From NCBI GenBank assembly GCA_910577525.1, contig CAJTLI010000011.1, forward strand, positions 12,767 through 76,766: a stretch of DNA of 64,000 nt. Reading direction: 5' to 3'. Below are positions 25,519 to 34,340 of the stretch, piece by piece. Position numbers and translations under genes: made by a program. Source of the DNA: an uncultured Oscillospiraceae bacterium. GTDB lineage: Bacteria > Bacillota > Clostridia > Oscillospirales > Oscillospiraceae. Position 1 is the stretch's first letter. The number at the start of each line of letters is the position of its first letter. The notes under the pieces were generated by a model, which did not search any database, was not told the DNA's origin, and worked only from the letters and a program-made list of their open reading frames with translations.

Positions 25519-27871
25519 TTTTTTACACAACGGCATCACCATTCTGGACGGGGCCATGGGCACCGTGCTGCAGCAGCGGGGCCTGCCCCCTGGCGGCAAG
25601 CCGGAGCTGCTGAACCTCACCAACCCGGCGCTGCTGCGCTCCATCTACCGGGAGTACGTTGAGGCGGGCAGTCAGATCGTCTGCGCCAACACCTTCGGGG
25701 CCAGCGCTCCCAAGCTGGCGGGGACGGGATACGCCGTGGACCAGGTGGTGTCCGCCGCCGTGTCTGTGGCCCGCCAGGCCGTTCAGGGGACCGGGGCAAA
25801 GGTGTCGCTGGATATGGGCCCCCTGGGGGAGCTGCTGGAGCCCCTGGGCACCCTGTCCTTCGAGAGGGCCTACGACTGCTTCAAAGAGGCGGCCATGGCC
25901 GGGGAGCGGGCCGGGGCAGACCTGGTGTCCATCGAGACCATGACCGACCTCTACGAGGCCAAGGCCGCCCTGCTGGCGGTGAAGGAGAACACCCGTCTGC
26001 CCGTATTCGTCACCATGTCCTTTGAGCGCAGCGGCCGCACCTTTACCGGCTGTACCATCCCCTCCATGGCCCGCACCCTGGAGGGCCTGGGGGCGGACGC
26101 CATCGGCCTGAACTGCTCCCTAGGACCCGACCTGCTCCTCCCCCTGCTGAAGGAGCTGTGCGAAAACACCCGCCTGCCCGTCATCGCCAAGCCCAACGCG
26201 GGCCTGCCCGACCCGGCCACCGGGGCCTACGGCATGGGTCCGGAGGAGTTTGTCCGCGCCCTGCTCCCCTGCCTGGAGGCGGGCGTGTCCATCTTCGGCG
26301 GCTGCTGCGGCACCTCGCCGGACTACATCCGGGCGCTGGCCAAGGCGCTGGAGGGCAAGACCCCCGCCCCCAGGACCTATCGTGCCGCCGGGTTCGTCTG
26401 CTCCGCCATGGCCCCCTGCTTTCTGGACGGGGTGCGGGTCATCGGGGAGCGGGTGAACCCCACCGGCAAAAAGCGCCTCCAGCAGGCCCTTTTGGAGCGG
26501 GACCTGGACTACGTGCTGGACCTGGCCGTTCAGCAGGAGGACGCGGGGGCGGACATCCTGGACGTGAACGTGGGCCATCCCGGGGTGGACGAGGCGGTTC
26601 TGCTCCCCCAGGCGGTGAAGAAGATTCAGAGCGCCGTGGCCCTGCCGCTGCAATTGGACTCCACCAACCCGGAGGCCCTGGAGGCCGCCCTGCGGGTGTA
26701 CAACGGCAAGGCGGCGGTGAACTCGGTGAACGGCGAGCGGGCGGTGCTGGAGCGCATTCTGCCCATCGTGAAGAAGTACGGGGCCAGCGTGGTGGGCCTG
26801 TGCCTGGACGAGCACGGCATCCCACCCACGGCGGAGGGGAGGGTGGCCATCGCCCGGCGCATTCTGGACGCGGCGCTGAGCTATGGCATTCCGGCGGAGG
26901 ATGTGTGGATCGACTGCCTGACCCTCACCGTGTCCGCCCAGCAGGACCAGGCCCGGGAGACCCTGCGGGCCGTCCGCATGGTCCGGGAGGAGCTGGGGCT
27001 CCAGGTGGTGCTGGGGGTGTCCAACATCTCCTTCGGCCTGCCCGAGCGCGGGGCCGTCACCCGGAGCTTCCTCACCCAGGCCCTGGCCGCCGGGCTCACC
27101 CTGCCCATCCTCAACCCCAACCAGCGGGAGATGATGGACGCCGTGGCGGCGTATAAGGTGCTGTCCGGCGAGGACGCGGGGTGCCGGGCCTATATCGCCC
27201 GGTTCGCGGACGCTGTCTCTGCCCAGACGGCCCCCGCCGGGCCCGTTTCCCTCACCCTGGAGGAGGCGGTGGCCCGGGGGCTGGAGGGGGACGCGGGCCG
27301 CTTGGCCAGGGAGGCCCTGAACACCCAGGACGGGCTGTCCCTGGTGGAAAACCGCCTCATCCCAGCCCTGGACAAGGTGGGGGCGGACTACGAGGCGGGC
27401 CGGGCCTTCCTGCCCCAGCTTCTCTCCGCCGCCCAGGCCGCCCAGGCGGTGTTCCAGGCCGTCAAGACCGCCATCGCCGAGCAGGGCGGGGCCCCGGTGA
27501 AGAAGGGGAAGTTCGTCATCGCCACCGTCAAGGGGGATATCCACGACATCGGGAAAAACATCGTGCGCACAGTGATGGAAAACTACGGCTATGAGGCGGT
27601 GGATCTGGGCCGGGACGTGCCGCCGGAGGTCATTCTGGACGCCGTGAGGGCCCAAAACATCAAGCTGGTGGGGCTGTCCGCCCTGATGACCACCACCCTG
27701 CCCGCCATGGAGGAGACGGTCAAGCTCCTTCACACCCTGGAACAGCCCCCGGTGATCTTCGTGGGCGGGGCGGTGGTGACACCGGACTTCGCCGCCCAAA
27801 TGGGGGCGGACCACTACACGAAGGACGCCCGGCAGTCGGTGGACATCGCCAGAAAGGTGCTGGGCGTATGA
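25508..27871 (+). CDS. metH: Cobalamin-dependent methionine synthase lacking the activation domain
   Basis: This 787-residue protein transfers methyl from methyltetrahydrofolate through cobalamin to homocysteine. The homocysteine domain (about 1-290) has ILDGAMGTVLQ and the zinc motif GGCCGTSP near 257. The pterin domain (about 310-560) has VIGERVNPTGKK and ILDVNVGHPG. The B12 module (about 580-787) has the histidine loop DIHDIGKN near 677. The SAM-activation domain of 1200-residue MetH is missing and is supplied by the upstream gene. The GTG start sits inside that gene after AAGGAGG. The stop overlaps the next start (ATGA). Confidence 0.95.
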   Translation: MELDFLHNGITILDGAMGTVLQQRGLPPGGKPELLNLTNPALLRSIYREYVEAGSQIVCANTFGASAPKLAGTGYAVDQVVSAAVSVARQAVQGTGAKVSLDMGPLGELLEPLGTLSFERAYDCFKEAAMAGERAGADLVSIETMTDLYEAKAALLAVKENTRLPVFVTMSFERSGRTFTGCTIPSMARTLEGLGADAIGLNCSLGPDLLLPLLKELCENTRLPVIAKPNAGLPDPATGAYGMGPEEFVRALLPCLEAGVSIFGGCCGTSPDYIRALAKALEGKTPAPRTYRAAGFVCSAMAPCFLDGVRVIGERVNPTGKKRLQQALLERDLDYVLDLAVQQEDAGADILDVNVGHPGVDEAVLLPQAVKKIQSAVALPLQLDSTNPEALEAALRVYNGKAAVNSVNGERAVLERILPIVKKYGASVVGLCLDEHGIPPTAEGRVAIARRILDAALSYGIPAEDVWIDCLTLTVSAQQDQARETLRAVRMVREELGLQVVLGVSNISFGLPERGAVTRSFLTQALAAGLTLPILNPNQREMMDAVAAYKVLSGEDAGCRAYIARFADAVSAQTAPAGPVSLTLEEAVARGLEGDAGRLAREALNTQDGLSLVENRLIPALDKVGADYEAGRAFLPQLLSAAQAAQAVFQAVKTAIAEQGGAPVKKGKFVIATVKGDIHDIGKNIVRTVMENYGYEAVDLGRDVPPEVILDAVRAQNIKLVGLSALMTTTLPAMEETVKLLHTLEQPPVIFVGGAVVTPDFAAQMGADHYTKDARQSVDIARKVLGV

Positions 27872-29625
27872 ATATTCGGGAGTATCTGGCCCAGGGAAGG
27901 CCCCTGCTGTTCGACGGGGCCATGGGGACTTACTACGCCTCCCGGCCTGGCCGGGCCGAGGCCCGGTGCGAGCCCGCCAATCTGGATGCCCCGGAGGAGA
28001 TCGCCGCCATCCACCGGGCCTACCTGGAGGCGGGGGCCCGGGCCATCCGCACCAACACCTTCGACCTGGGCGGGGATTGGAACGCCGCCCAAAAGATGGT
28101 GGAATCCGGGTGCCGGATCGCCCTGGAGGCCGCCCGGCCCTACGGCGCGTATGTGTTTGCCGACCTGGGCCCCGCCCCCCGGGAGGGGGCGTTGTCCCCC
28201 GGCGGGTGCTACCGCCGCCAGGCGGAGCTTTTTCTGGCCCAGGGGCTCACCTGCTTCATCGCGGAGACCCTGCCCACCGGCGAGGGCCTGCCGGAGCTGG
28301 CCCGATACCTGAAGGAGCGCTGTCCGGAGGCGTTTTTGCTTGCGTCCTTCGCCGCGGGCCCCGACGGCATCACCCGGGAGGGCCTGTCCATCCGCGCCCT
28401 CCTCCAGCGGGTTGCCGCCCTGGACGGGGTGGACGGGGTGGGCCTCAACTGCGTGTCCGGCCCCCACCACCTGCTGGAGCTGGTCCGGGGGCTGGATTGG
28501 AGCGCGCTGAACGGAAAATACCTGTCCGTCATGCCCAACGCGGGCTATCCCACGGTGCTGGGGCGGCGGGTGGCCTACCGGGGCGGGGCGGACTACTTCG
28601 CCGCCCGGCTGGCCGACACCGCCCGAAGCGGGGCGGCCATCGTGGGCGGCTGCTGCGGCACCACCCCGGACCATATCGCCCGGGCCGCCCGGGCCCTGGA
28701 GGAGGCGGAGGCCCGGCCCCCCGCCCTCCCCGCCCGGCCCCGGGAAGAGTTCAGCCCGCGTCTGGGCCAAAACCGCCTGCGGGACAAGCTGGAGGCGGGA
28801 CGGCGGGTCATCGCCGTGGAGCTGGACCCGCCGGCGGACGACCAGGTGGAGGGCTTCATGGAGGGCGTCCGCGCCCTGCGGGAGGCGGGGGCGGACGCGG
28901 TGACGGTAGCGGACTGCCCCGTGGGCCGTCCTAGGGCGGACAGCTCCCTGCTGGCCTGCAAAATCCGCCGGGAGACCGGGGCGGAGCCCCTGCCCCACCT
29001 CACCTGCCGGGACCGGAACCTGAACGCCACCAAGGCCCTGCTGCTGGGGCTGAGCATGGAGGGGGTGCACAACGTCCTGCTGGTCACGGGCGACCCCATC
29101 CCCACCCAGGACCGGGACGAGGTGAAAAGCGTATTCAACTTCAACTCCCGGAAGCTGATCCGCTACGCCGCCGGTCTGACGGGCCAGGGCCTGTCCGTGC
29201 CCCTCCAGATCTTCGGGGCGCTGAACGTCAACGCCCCCAACTTTGCCAGACAGCTGGAGCTGGCCCGGGAAAAGGAGGAGGCAGGGGCGGCGGGCTTTCT
29301 CACCCAGCCGGTCCACTCCCCCCGGGCCCTGGAAAACCTGGCCCTGGCCCGGCAGGCGCTGAGGGGATATATTCTGGGCGGGGTGTTCCCCATCGTCAGC
29401 CACCGCAACGCCCTGTTTCTCAACAACGAGGTGGCGGGGGTGTCGGTGCCGGAGGACATCGTAACGCGTTATGAGGGCCTGGACCGGGAGGCGGCGGAGG
29501 CGCTGGCCCTGGAGCTGTCGGTCCGCACCGCCCGGGACATGGTCCCCTTCACCGACGGCTGGTATCTCATGACCCCCTTCCGCCGGGTGTCCCTCATGGC
29601 CCGGATCATGGCGGAGCTGGCATAA
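27868..29625 (+). CDS. Homocysteine S-methyltransferase / methylenetetrahydrofolate reductase fusion
   Basis: This 585-residue fusion resembles Bacillus YitJ. The N-terminal half (about 1-285) is a homocysteine methyltransferase with LLFDGAMGTYY and zinc motif GGCCGTTPDH near 262. The C-terminal half (about 300-585) is MetF-like, with VIAVELDPPADDQ, LPHLTCRDRN, LLVTGDP near 410 and GFLTQPVHS. It would make methyltetrahydrofolate for the adjacent MetH and may also methylate homocysteine itself. It is coupled to metH by a four-base overlap and followed by a terminator. Confidence 0.93.
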   Translation: MNIREYLAQGRPLLFDGAMGTYYASRPGRAEARCEPANLDAPEEIAAIHRAYLEAGARAIRTNTFDLGGDWNAAQKMVESGCRIALEAARPYGAYVFADLGPAPREGALSPGGCYRRQAELFLAQGLTCFIAETLPTGEGLPELARYLKERCPEAFLLASFAAGPDGITREGLSIRALLQRVAALDGVDGVGLNCVSGPHHLLELVRGLDWSALNGKYLSVMPNAGYPTVLGRRVAYRGGADYFAARLADTARSGAAIVGGCCGTTPDHIARAARALEEAEARPPALPARPREEFSPRLGQNRLRDKLEAGRRVIAVELDPPADDQVEGFMEGVRALREAGADAVTVADCPVGRPRADSSLLACKIRRETGAEPLPHLTCRDRNLNATKALLLGLSMEGVHNVLLVTGDPIPTQDRDEVKSVFNFNSRKLIRYAAGLTGQGLSVPLQIFGALNVNAPNFARQLELAREKEEAGAAGFLTQPVHSPRALENLALARQALRGYILGGVFPIVSHRNALFLNNEVAGVSVPEDIVTRYEGLDREAAEALALELSVRTARDMVPFTDGWYLMTPFRRVSLMARIMAELA

Positions 29626-29666
29626 AAAAGCGCTGGGAGCCCACGGCTCCCAGCGCTTTTTTATAG
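29624..29666. terminator. Bidirectional terminator
   Basis: AAAAAAGCGCTGGGAGCC pairs perfectly with GGCTCCCAGCGCTTTTTT around a short loop. It serves the methionine block (plus) and trmO (minus). Confidence 0.93.
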
Positions 29667-30326
29667 GATATCCACCACGGTGAGCACCCCGTCCCGGACG
29701 GTGAAGCGCACCTCCAGCCCGGCAAAGCCAAAGCCGTACACCCGGTCCGGGTCGTTCTGATAGGGGGGCCGGGGGTCCTGGGCCAGCACGCCGGTGAGCG
29801 CCGCCCGGCGGTCCCCGGGAACCCGTTCCAGCAGGCCCGGCGGGAACTCCACCGCCAGCGTTTCCTCCGGCGCGGCCCCGGCAAAGCCGCCCGTGGCCTC
29901 GGGACGGCAGTCGGCGTAGGGGATGTAGGGCTTGATATCAAAAATGGGCGTGCCGTCCACCAGGTCTCCCCCGGCGACCCGGAGCACCGGTCCCTCCGGC
30001 GTATCCCAATCCACCCCCTCCAGCTTCACGCAGGACAGCCCGATGGGGTTGGGCCGGAAGGGGGACCGGGTGGCGAACACTCCCAGCCGCCGGTTTCCCC
30101 CCAGCCGGGGGGGCCGGACGGTGGGGGACCAGGCTTTCCCCCTGTTCTCGGAGAACTCCCAGATGAGCCACAGGTGGGAGAAGCCCTCGATGCCCCGCAG
30201 GGCCTCGGCAATCCGGTAGGGGGGCTCAAAGACCACCGCGGAGCGCAGCTCCTCCACCAGCCCCGCCTGGCGGGGCGCCCCGAACTTGGAGGAGAAGTCC
30301 GAGCGGATATGGGCGACGGGTTCCAT
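29661..30326 (-). CDS. trmO: TrmO/TsaA tRNA methyltransferase
   Basis: This 221-residue protein belongs to the TsaA/VirR (YaeB) family. Escherichia coli TrmO N6-methylates t6A37 in tRNA(Thr) using SAM. The N-terminal beta-barrel shows IRSDFSSKFGAPRQ (8-21), GFSHLWLIWEFSEN near 48, FATRSPFRPNPIGLS near 85, and GTPIFDIKPYIPYAD near 125. A C-terminal domain with DPDRVYGFGFAGLEVRF completes the long bacterial form. Its ATG overlaps the upstream HD gene stop, so they are coupled. Confidence 0.92.
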   Translation of the reverse strand: MEPVAHIRSDFSSKFGAPRQAGLVEELRSAVVFEPPYRIAEALRGIEGFSHLWLIWEFSENRGKAWSPTVRPPRLGGNRRLGVFATRSPFRPNPIGLSCVKLEGVDWDTPEGPVLRVAGGDLVDGTPIFDIKPYIPYADCRPEATGGFAGAAPEETLAVEFPPGLLERVPGDRRAALTGVLAQDPRPPYQNDPDRVYGFGFAGLEVRFTVRDGVLTVVDIL

Positions 30327-30883
30327 CAGTCCACGTTGGGGCTGGCCCGCATGGCCAGAATGGTCTTGCCCATGAGCTCGTCCAGCTCCCAGCCCAGCAG
30401 CGCCGCCCCCTGCTCAATGACCTCCCGGGAGCACCCGGCGGCGAATTTTTTGTCCTTGAACTTCTTTTTCACCGACTTGACCTCCAAATCGGACACGCTC
30501 TTGGAGGGCCGCATGAGGGCCGCCGCGCCGATGAGCCCGGTGAGCTCGTCCACGGCGAAGAGCACCTTCTCCATCTGGCGCTCCGGCCTGATGTCCGAGC
30601 ACTGGCCCCAGCCGTGGCTGGCGGCGGCGCGGATCATGGCCGGGTCGATGCCCCGCGCCTCCATCAGCTCTTGGCACTTGACGCAGTGCTCCTCGGGCCA
30701 TTGTTCAAAGTCCAGGTCGTGGAGGATGCCGACGGCCTCCCAATAGTCCGCCTCATCGCCATAGCCCAGCTCCTGGGCGAACCAGCGCAGCACGTCGCCC
30801 ACGGTGCGGGCGTGTTTGCGGTGAAACTCGCCCTCGTTGAATTCGCACAGAAGGTCCCAGGCCTGTTCGGGTGTGGGGATCAT
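30326..30883 (-). CDS. HD-domain hydrolase
   Basis: This 185-residue protein has the HD metal-phosphohydrolase pattern: EGEFHRKHARTVGDVLRWFA near 17, GILHDLDFEQWPEEHC near 48 with the HD pair, ASHGWG near 83, and VDELTGLIGAAAL near 106. Family members hydrolyse nucleotides or phosphate esters, and this type often sits in general metabolic operons without a known substrate. AAAGGAGC precedes the ATG. It overlaps trmO by one base. Confidence 0.85.
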   Translation of the reverse strand: MIPTPEQAWDLLCEFNEGEFHRKHARTVGDVLRWFAQELGYGDEADYWEAVGILHDLDFEQWPEEHCVKCQELMEARGIDPAMIRAAASHGWGQCSDIRPERQMEKVLFAVDELTGLIGAAALMRPSKSVSDLEVKSVKKKFKDKKFAAGCSREVIEQGAALLGWELDELMGKTILAMRASPNVD

Positions 30884-30918
30884 GGCAAACAGCTCCTTTC
30901 TCTATGGTAGTGTGTGAA

Positions 30919-30948
30919 ATCATATACCTCTTTCCCCCCCATTGTCAA
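30919..30948 (-). promoter_or_regulatory. Promoter of the HD-trmO operon
   Basis: Minus-strand TTGACA (30943-30948), an 18-base spacer and TATGAT (30919-30924), 36 bases before the HD gene. Confidence 0.75.
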
Positions 30949-31026
30949 TCCCCATTGACTTTCCCCGCCGGAAACAGTACAATAATGTCTGCCGTATAAA
31001 CCGCAGCATAATTATGTTGCGGCGGT

Positions 31027-31272
31027 AAATATAAGGTTTTCGGACAAATTGTCCGAAAACCTTATATTTGAGCGAAGCATCCAGGCTTTGCTCAATACGC
31101 GTTATAGTCAAAGCACTTCAAAAGAGGTAAAATACCTCTTTTGAAGTCTGCGGCGTAAATCGCCGCAGAAGGCCGCATAAGAGGCCTTGCTTTGGACTTC
31201 ATAGGCAGCACACGGGCTTTGCCCGACAGCGGCTATGCCGCTGTTTGAAAATCGGTAAATACCGATTTTCAA
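31027..31272. repeat. Chain of perfect palindromes (at least eight hairpins in 246 bases)
   Basis: Consecutive inverted repeats: 31027-31069 (19-bp perfect stem, loop AAATT); 31070-31093 (9 bp, one mismatch); 31115-31147 (15 bp perfect, loop AAA); 31147-31169 (9 bp); 31169-31188 (6 bp); 31213-31225 (5 bp); 31226-31244 (8 bp); 31245-31272 (13 bp perfect). An outer pair, AGTCAAAGC (31107-31115) and GCTTTGGACT (31189-31198), could enclose the central four. The sequence is much less GC-rich than the flanking genes and has no supported coding frame. Confidence 0.9.
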
Positions 31273-31325
31273 GTGTGATTACTATACAATACAAGGACTG
31301 TCATACTGTTTGGAGGAGCGCTGTT

Positions 31326-32465
31326 ATGGACAACCTGATCTATTTTGACTATGCCGCCACCACCCCCGTGAAACAGGAGGCGGTGAATGCTGTGACGGAC
31401 GCCCTCCGGCAGTTCGGCAACCCCTCCTCCCGCTACGCCTACGCCCGACAGGCCGCCCAGCGGGTGAAGGAGGACCGGGAGGCCGTGGCCGGGGCCTTCG
31501 GGTGCGCTCCCGCCGAGCTGTTTTTCACCTCCTGCGGCACGGAGAGCGACAACTGGGCCCTCCGCCGGGGGGCGGAGCTGAACCGCCGGAGGGGAAAGCA
31601 CATCGTCACCACCAGCCTGGAGCACGCCGCCGTGCTGGAGACCTGCCGGGACCTGGAGCGGCAGGGGTATGAGGTCACGTACCTCAAGCCGGAGCGGGCG
31701 GGGCGGATTACGGCGGACCAGCTGACCGCCGCCCTGCGGCCGGACACGGTTCTGGTGTCCATGATGCTCGTGAACAACGAGACGGGGGTGATCCTGCCCG
31801 TGGCGGAGTGCGTCAGGGCGGTGAAAGCCGCGGACCCGGCGATTCTGTTCCACTGCGACGGGGTCCAGGGCTTTTTGAAGACCCCAGAGCCGCTGGTCCG
31901 GCTGGGAGCCGACCTGGTGGCCGTCAGCGGCCACAAAGTCGGGGCCCCCAAAGGGATCGGGGCGCTGTACATCAAAAAGGGGGTCCGCCTGCGGCCCCTG
32001 CTGGCCGGGGGAGGCCAGGAGGAGGGCCTGCGCTCCGGCACCGAGGCCACAGCCCAGATTGCGGGCTTTGCCGCCGCCGTCCGGGCCACCATGGCGGACC
32101 CGGACCGGCTGGAGCGGACCGCCGCCATCAAGGAATACACCCTGTCCAAAGTGAAGGAGGCCGTCCCCAAGCTGGAGATCATCTCCCAGGGGGACGCCCC
32201 CCATATCTGCGCCGTCACCCTCCCCGGCTACAAGAGCGAGGTGGTGGTCCGGGTGCTGGGGGACCGGGGGGTGTGCGTGTCCTCCGGCTCCGCCTGCCAC
32301 AGGGGCAGGCCCAGCCACGTGTTCGCCGCCATGGGCCTGCCCAAGCCCTGGCTGGACGGGGCCCTGCGGCTGTCCTTCTCCCCGGACTCCACCCGGGAGG
32401 AGGCGGACAAGCTGGTTTCCGCCCTGAAGGACGCGGCGGACAGCCTGTTCACCACCCTGTCGTGA
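31326..32465 (+). CDS. Cysteine desulfurase (NifS/IscS-like, PLP)
   Basis: This 379-residue class V aminotransferase removes sulfur from cysteine for Fe-S clusters or thiolation. It starts LIYFDYAATTPV. The PLP lysine is in SGHKVGAPKG near 203 and the sulfur-accepting cysteine in SGSACHRGRPS near 323, with a loop of the short NifS/IscS group-I type. GGAGGAG precedes the ATG. No iscU or thiI is adjacent, so the acceptor is unknown. The unusual palindrome chain ends 53 bases upstream and may influence expression. Confidence 0.92.
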   Translation: MDNLIYFDYAATTPVKQEAVNAVTDALRQFGNPSSRYAYARQAAQRVKEDREAVAGAFGCAPAELFFTSCGTESDNWALRRGAELNRRRGKHIVTTSLEHAAVLETCRDLERQGYEVTYLKPERAGRITADQLTAALRPDTVLVSMMLVNNETGVILPVAECVRAVKAADPAILFHCDGVQGFLKTPEPLVRLGADLVAVSGHKVGAPKGIGALYIKKGVRLRPLLAGGGQEEGLRSGTEATAQIAGFAAAVRATMADPDRLERTAAIKEYTLSKVKEAVPKLEIISQGDAPHICAVTLPGYKSEVVVRVLGDRGVCVSSGSACHRGRPSHVFAAMGLPKPWLDGALRLSFSPDSTREEADKLVSALKDAADSLFTTLS

Positions 32466-32516
32466 GGCGGGGCGCGCCGTTTTCGCCCTGCCGGCGGACA
32501 TAGAGAGGGGGATTTT

Positions 32517-32900
32517 ATGCTGAACAAAGAGGAAATCATCCGTTTATTGAAGGAAGCGGCATTTGACGCCGGTGAGTATTGGGTAATGTCAGGCGCGGCC
32601 ATGGTGCTGTACGGAATTCGGGACGTGACGCGGGATATCGACCTGGGCTGCACCTCTAAACTGGCGGACGAGCTTGAAGGCAGGGGATATCCGTCAGAGG
32701 TCCTTTCGGACGGGAGCAGGAGGATCGTTTTTTCTGAAGAGATCGAACTGTTTGAAAATTGGATTGAGGATCAAGCCGTTTTGCTGGAGGGAATCCCGGC
32801 GGTCTCCCTCAAGGGACTGATCCGAATGAAAGAAAAGCTTGGCCGGGAAAAGGATCGGAACGATATTCTTCTCATAAAGGAGCATTTGGCAAAATGTTAA
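32517..32900 (+). CDS. Nucleotidyltransferase-fold protein, small
   Basis: This 127-residue protein has the start of a polymerase-beta-type nucleotidyltransferase: WVMSGAAMVLYGIRDVTRDIDLG (about 22-44), with the G-x-A-x-x-L..G pattern and the D-x-D metal pair. A C-terminal helix ends with EKLGREKDRNDILLIKEHL. Relatives occur as AbiEii/MNT-like toxin or antitoxin parts, but no HEPN or AbiEi partner is adjacent. Codon use is AT-richer than both neighbours, which suggests recent acquisition. It overlaps the MATE start by seven bases. Confidence 0.7.
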   Translation: MLNKEEIIRLLKEAAFDAGEYWVMSGAAMVLYGIRDVTRDIDLGCTSKLADELEGRGYPSEVLSDGSRRIVFSEEIELFENWIEDQAVLLEGIPAVSLKGLIRMKEKLGREKDRNDILLIKEHLAKC

Positions 32901-34276
32901 CGCTGTTTCAGCGGGAAAAGGGCTTTTACCGCAAGCTGCTGGCCCTGGCCCTGCCCATCCTGTTTCAAAACCTCATCACCAACTCCCTGGGTCTGGTGGA
33001 CACCTTCATGGTGGGCACCATGGGTCAGGGGCCGCTGGCGGGCGTGACCCTGGCCAACATCCCGGTGTTCGTGGTCCAGCTCATGATGTTCGGTATTCAG
33101 AGCGGGTCCTCCGTCCTCATCAGCCAGTACCGGGGCAAGGGGGACATGAAGGCCATCAACCGGGTGATGGGCATCGGCATGTACGCCGCCGGGGCCATCG
33201 GCCTGGCCTTCGCCCTGGTCATGGGGTTCCTCCCCCGGCAGTTCATGTCCCTGTTCGGGGACGACCCCCAGGTGGTGGCCACCGCCGCCCGGTACGCCCG
33301 GATCGTGGGCTGGTCCTACTTCTTCGACAGCTTCGTCCAGGTGTACAACGGCGTCCACCGGGCCATGGGGGATCCCAGGCGGGGGCTGTACATTCTGGGG
33401 GTGTCCATGGCCTGCAACACCTTCCTCAACTGGGTGCTCATCTTCGGCAACCTGGGCGCGCCCCGGCTGGGGGTGGAGGGCGCCGCCCTGGCCACCCTGC
33501 TGGCCCGGGTGCTCTCCTGCGCCATCGCCATCGGCTGGGCGGTGCTGGACAAGGGCTTCCGCATCGACCCCGCCCTGCTGTTCCGGCCCGGCGGAGAAAT
33601 GGTGCGGCGGTTTGTCCGCTTCGCCACCCCGGTGATGTGCAACGAGACCTTCTGGGGGCTGGGCACCTCCATCTTCCCCACCATCATGGGCCACATGGAG
33701 GGCTCCGAGGAGATTCTGGCCGCCTACGCCATCGCGGGCAATATCACCAACCTGTGCACCGTGGGGGTGTTCGCCATCGCGGGCACCGCCGCCATCCTCA
33801 TCGGACAGGAGATCGGCTCGGGCAACACCGGCGCGGTGTACTCCCTGGGGGCCCTGCTCAACACCCTGGCCTTCCTGTTCGGCGTTGCGGGGGGCGCGGC
33901 CTTCCTGCTCCTGCTCTACCTGTTCGTCGCCCCGGTGCTCTACCCCCTGTTCAAGCTGTCCCCCTCCGCCGGGGAGATCTGCACCCTCATGCTCACCATG
34001 GTGTTTGTCATGATGCCCCTGCGCTCCCTGGAGTGCACCAACATCGTGGGGGTGCTCCGGGGCGGAGGCGACGTGAAGATGGCCACCCTCATCGACCTGA
34101 CCCCCCTGTGGGCGGTGGCCCTGCCCATCGCCGCCCTGTCCGGCCTGGTGTTCAAGCTGGGCATCTTCTGGGTGTACCTGGGCATGATGAGCGAAAACGT
34201 AGTCAAGGCCGTGCTGGGCCTGGGGCGATTCAAAAGCGGGAAGTGGATTCGGGACGTTACCGTGCCCAACCTCTGA
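32894..34276 (+). CDS. MATE-family multidrug/cation efflux transporter
   Basis: This 460-residue protein has about twelve hydrophobic helices in two six-helix halves, as in MATE antiporters. Typical segments are LALPILFQNLITNSLGLVDTFMVG (15-38), SGSSVLISQYRGKGD near 70 and a second-half equivalent GTAAILIGQEIGSGN near 295. It would export drugs or metabolites using Na+ or H+. Starting inside the preceding gene suggests translational coupling. The stop is followed by a strong terminator. Confidence 0.93.
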   Translation: MLTLFQREKGFYRKLLALALPILFQNLITNSLGLVDTFMVGTMGQGPLAGVTLANIPVFVVQLMMFGIQSGSSVLISQYRGKGDMKAINRVMGIGMYAAGAIGLAFALVMGFLPRQFMSLFGDDPQVVATAARYARIVGWSYFFDSFVQVYNGVHRAMGDPRRGLYILGVSMACNTFLNWVLIFGNLGAPRLGVEGAALATLLARVLSCAIAIGWAVLDKGFRIDPALLFRPGGEMVRRFVRFATPVMCNETFWGLGTSIFPTIMGHMEGSEEILAAYAIAGNITNLCTVGVFAIAGTAAILIGQEIGSGNTGAVYSLGALLNTLAFLFGVAGGAAFLLLLYLFVAPVLYPLFKLSPSAGEICTLMLTMVFVMMPLRSLECTNIVGVLRGGGDVKMATLIDLTPLWAVALPIAALSGLVFKLGIFWVYLGMMSENVVKAVLGLGRFKSGKWIRDVTVPNL

Positions 34277-34297
34277 GGCGGGGCGGGGGACAAGAGA

Positions 34298-34336
34298 AAA
34301 GAGCCGCCCCAAGCGGGGCGGCTCTCGGTTTTCGGC
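34298..34336. terminator. Bidirectional terminator
   Basis: AGAGCCGCCCC pairs with GGGGCGGCTCT around AAGC, with A-rich sequence before and TTTT after. It lies between convergent genes. Confidence 0.85.
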
Positions 34337-34340
34337 ATTG

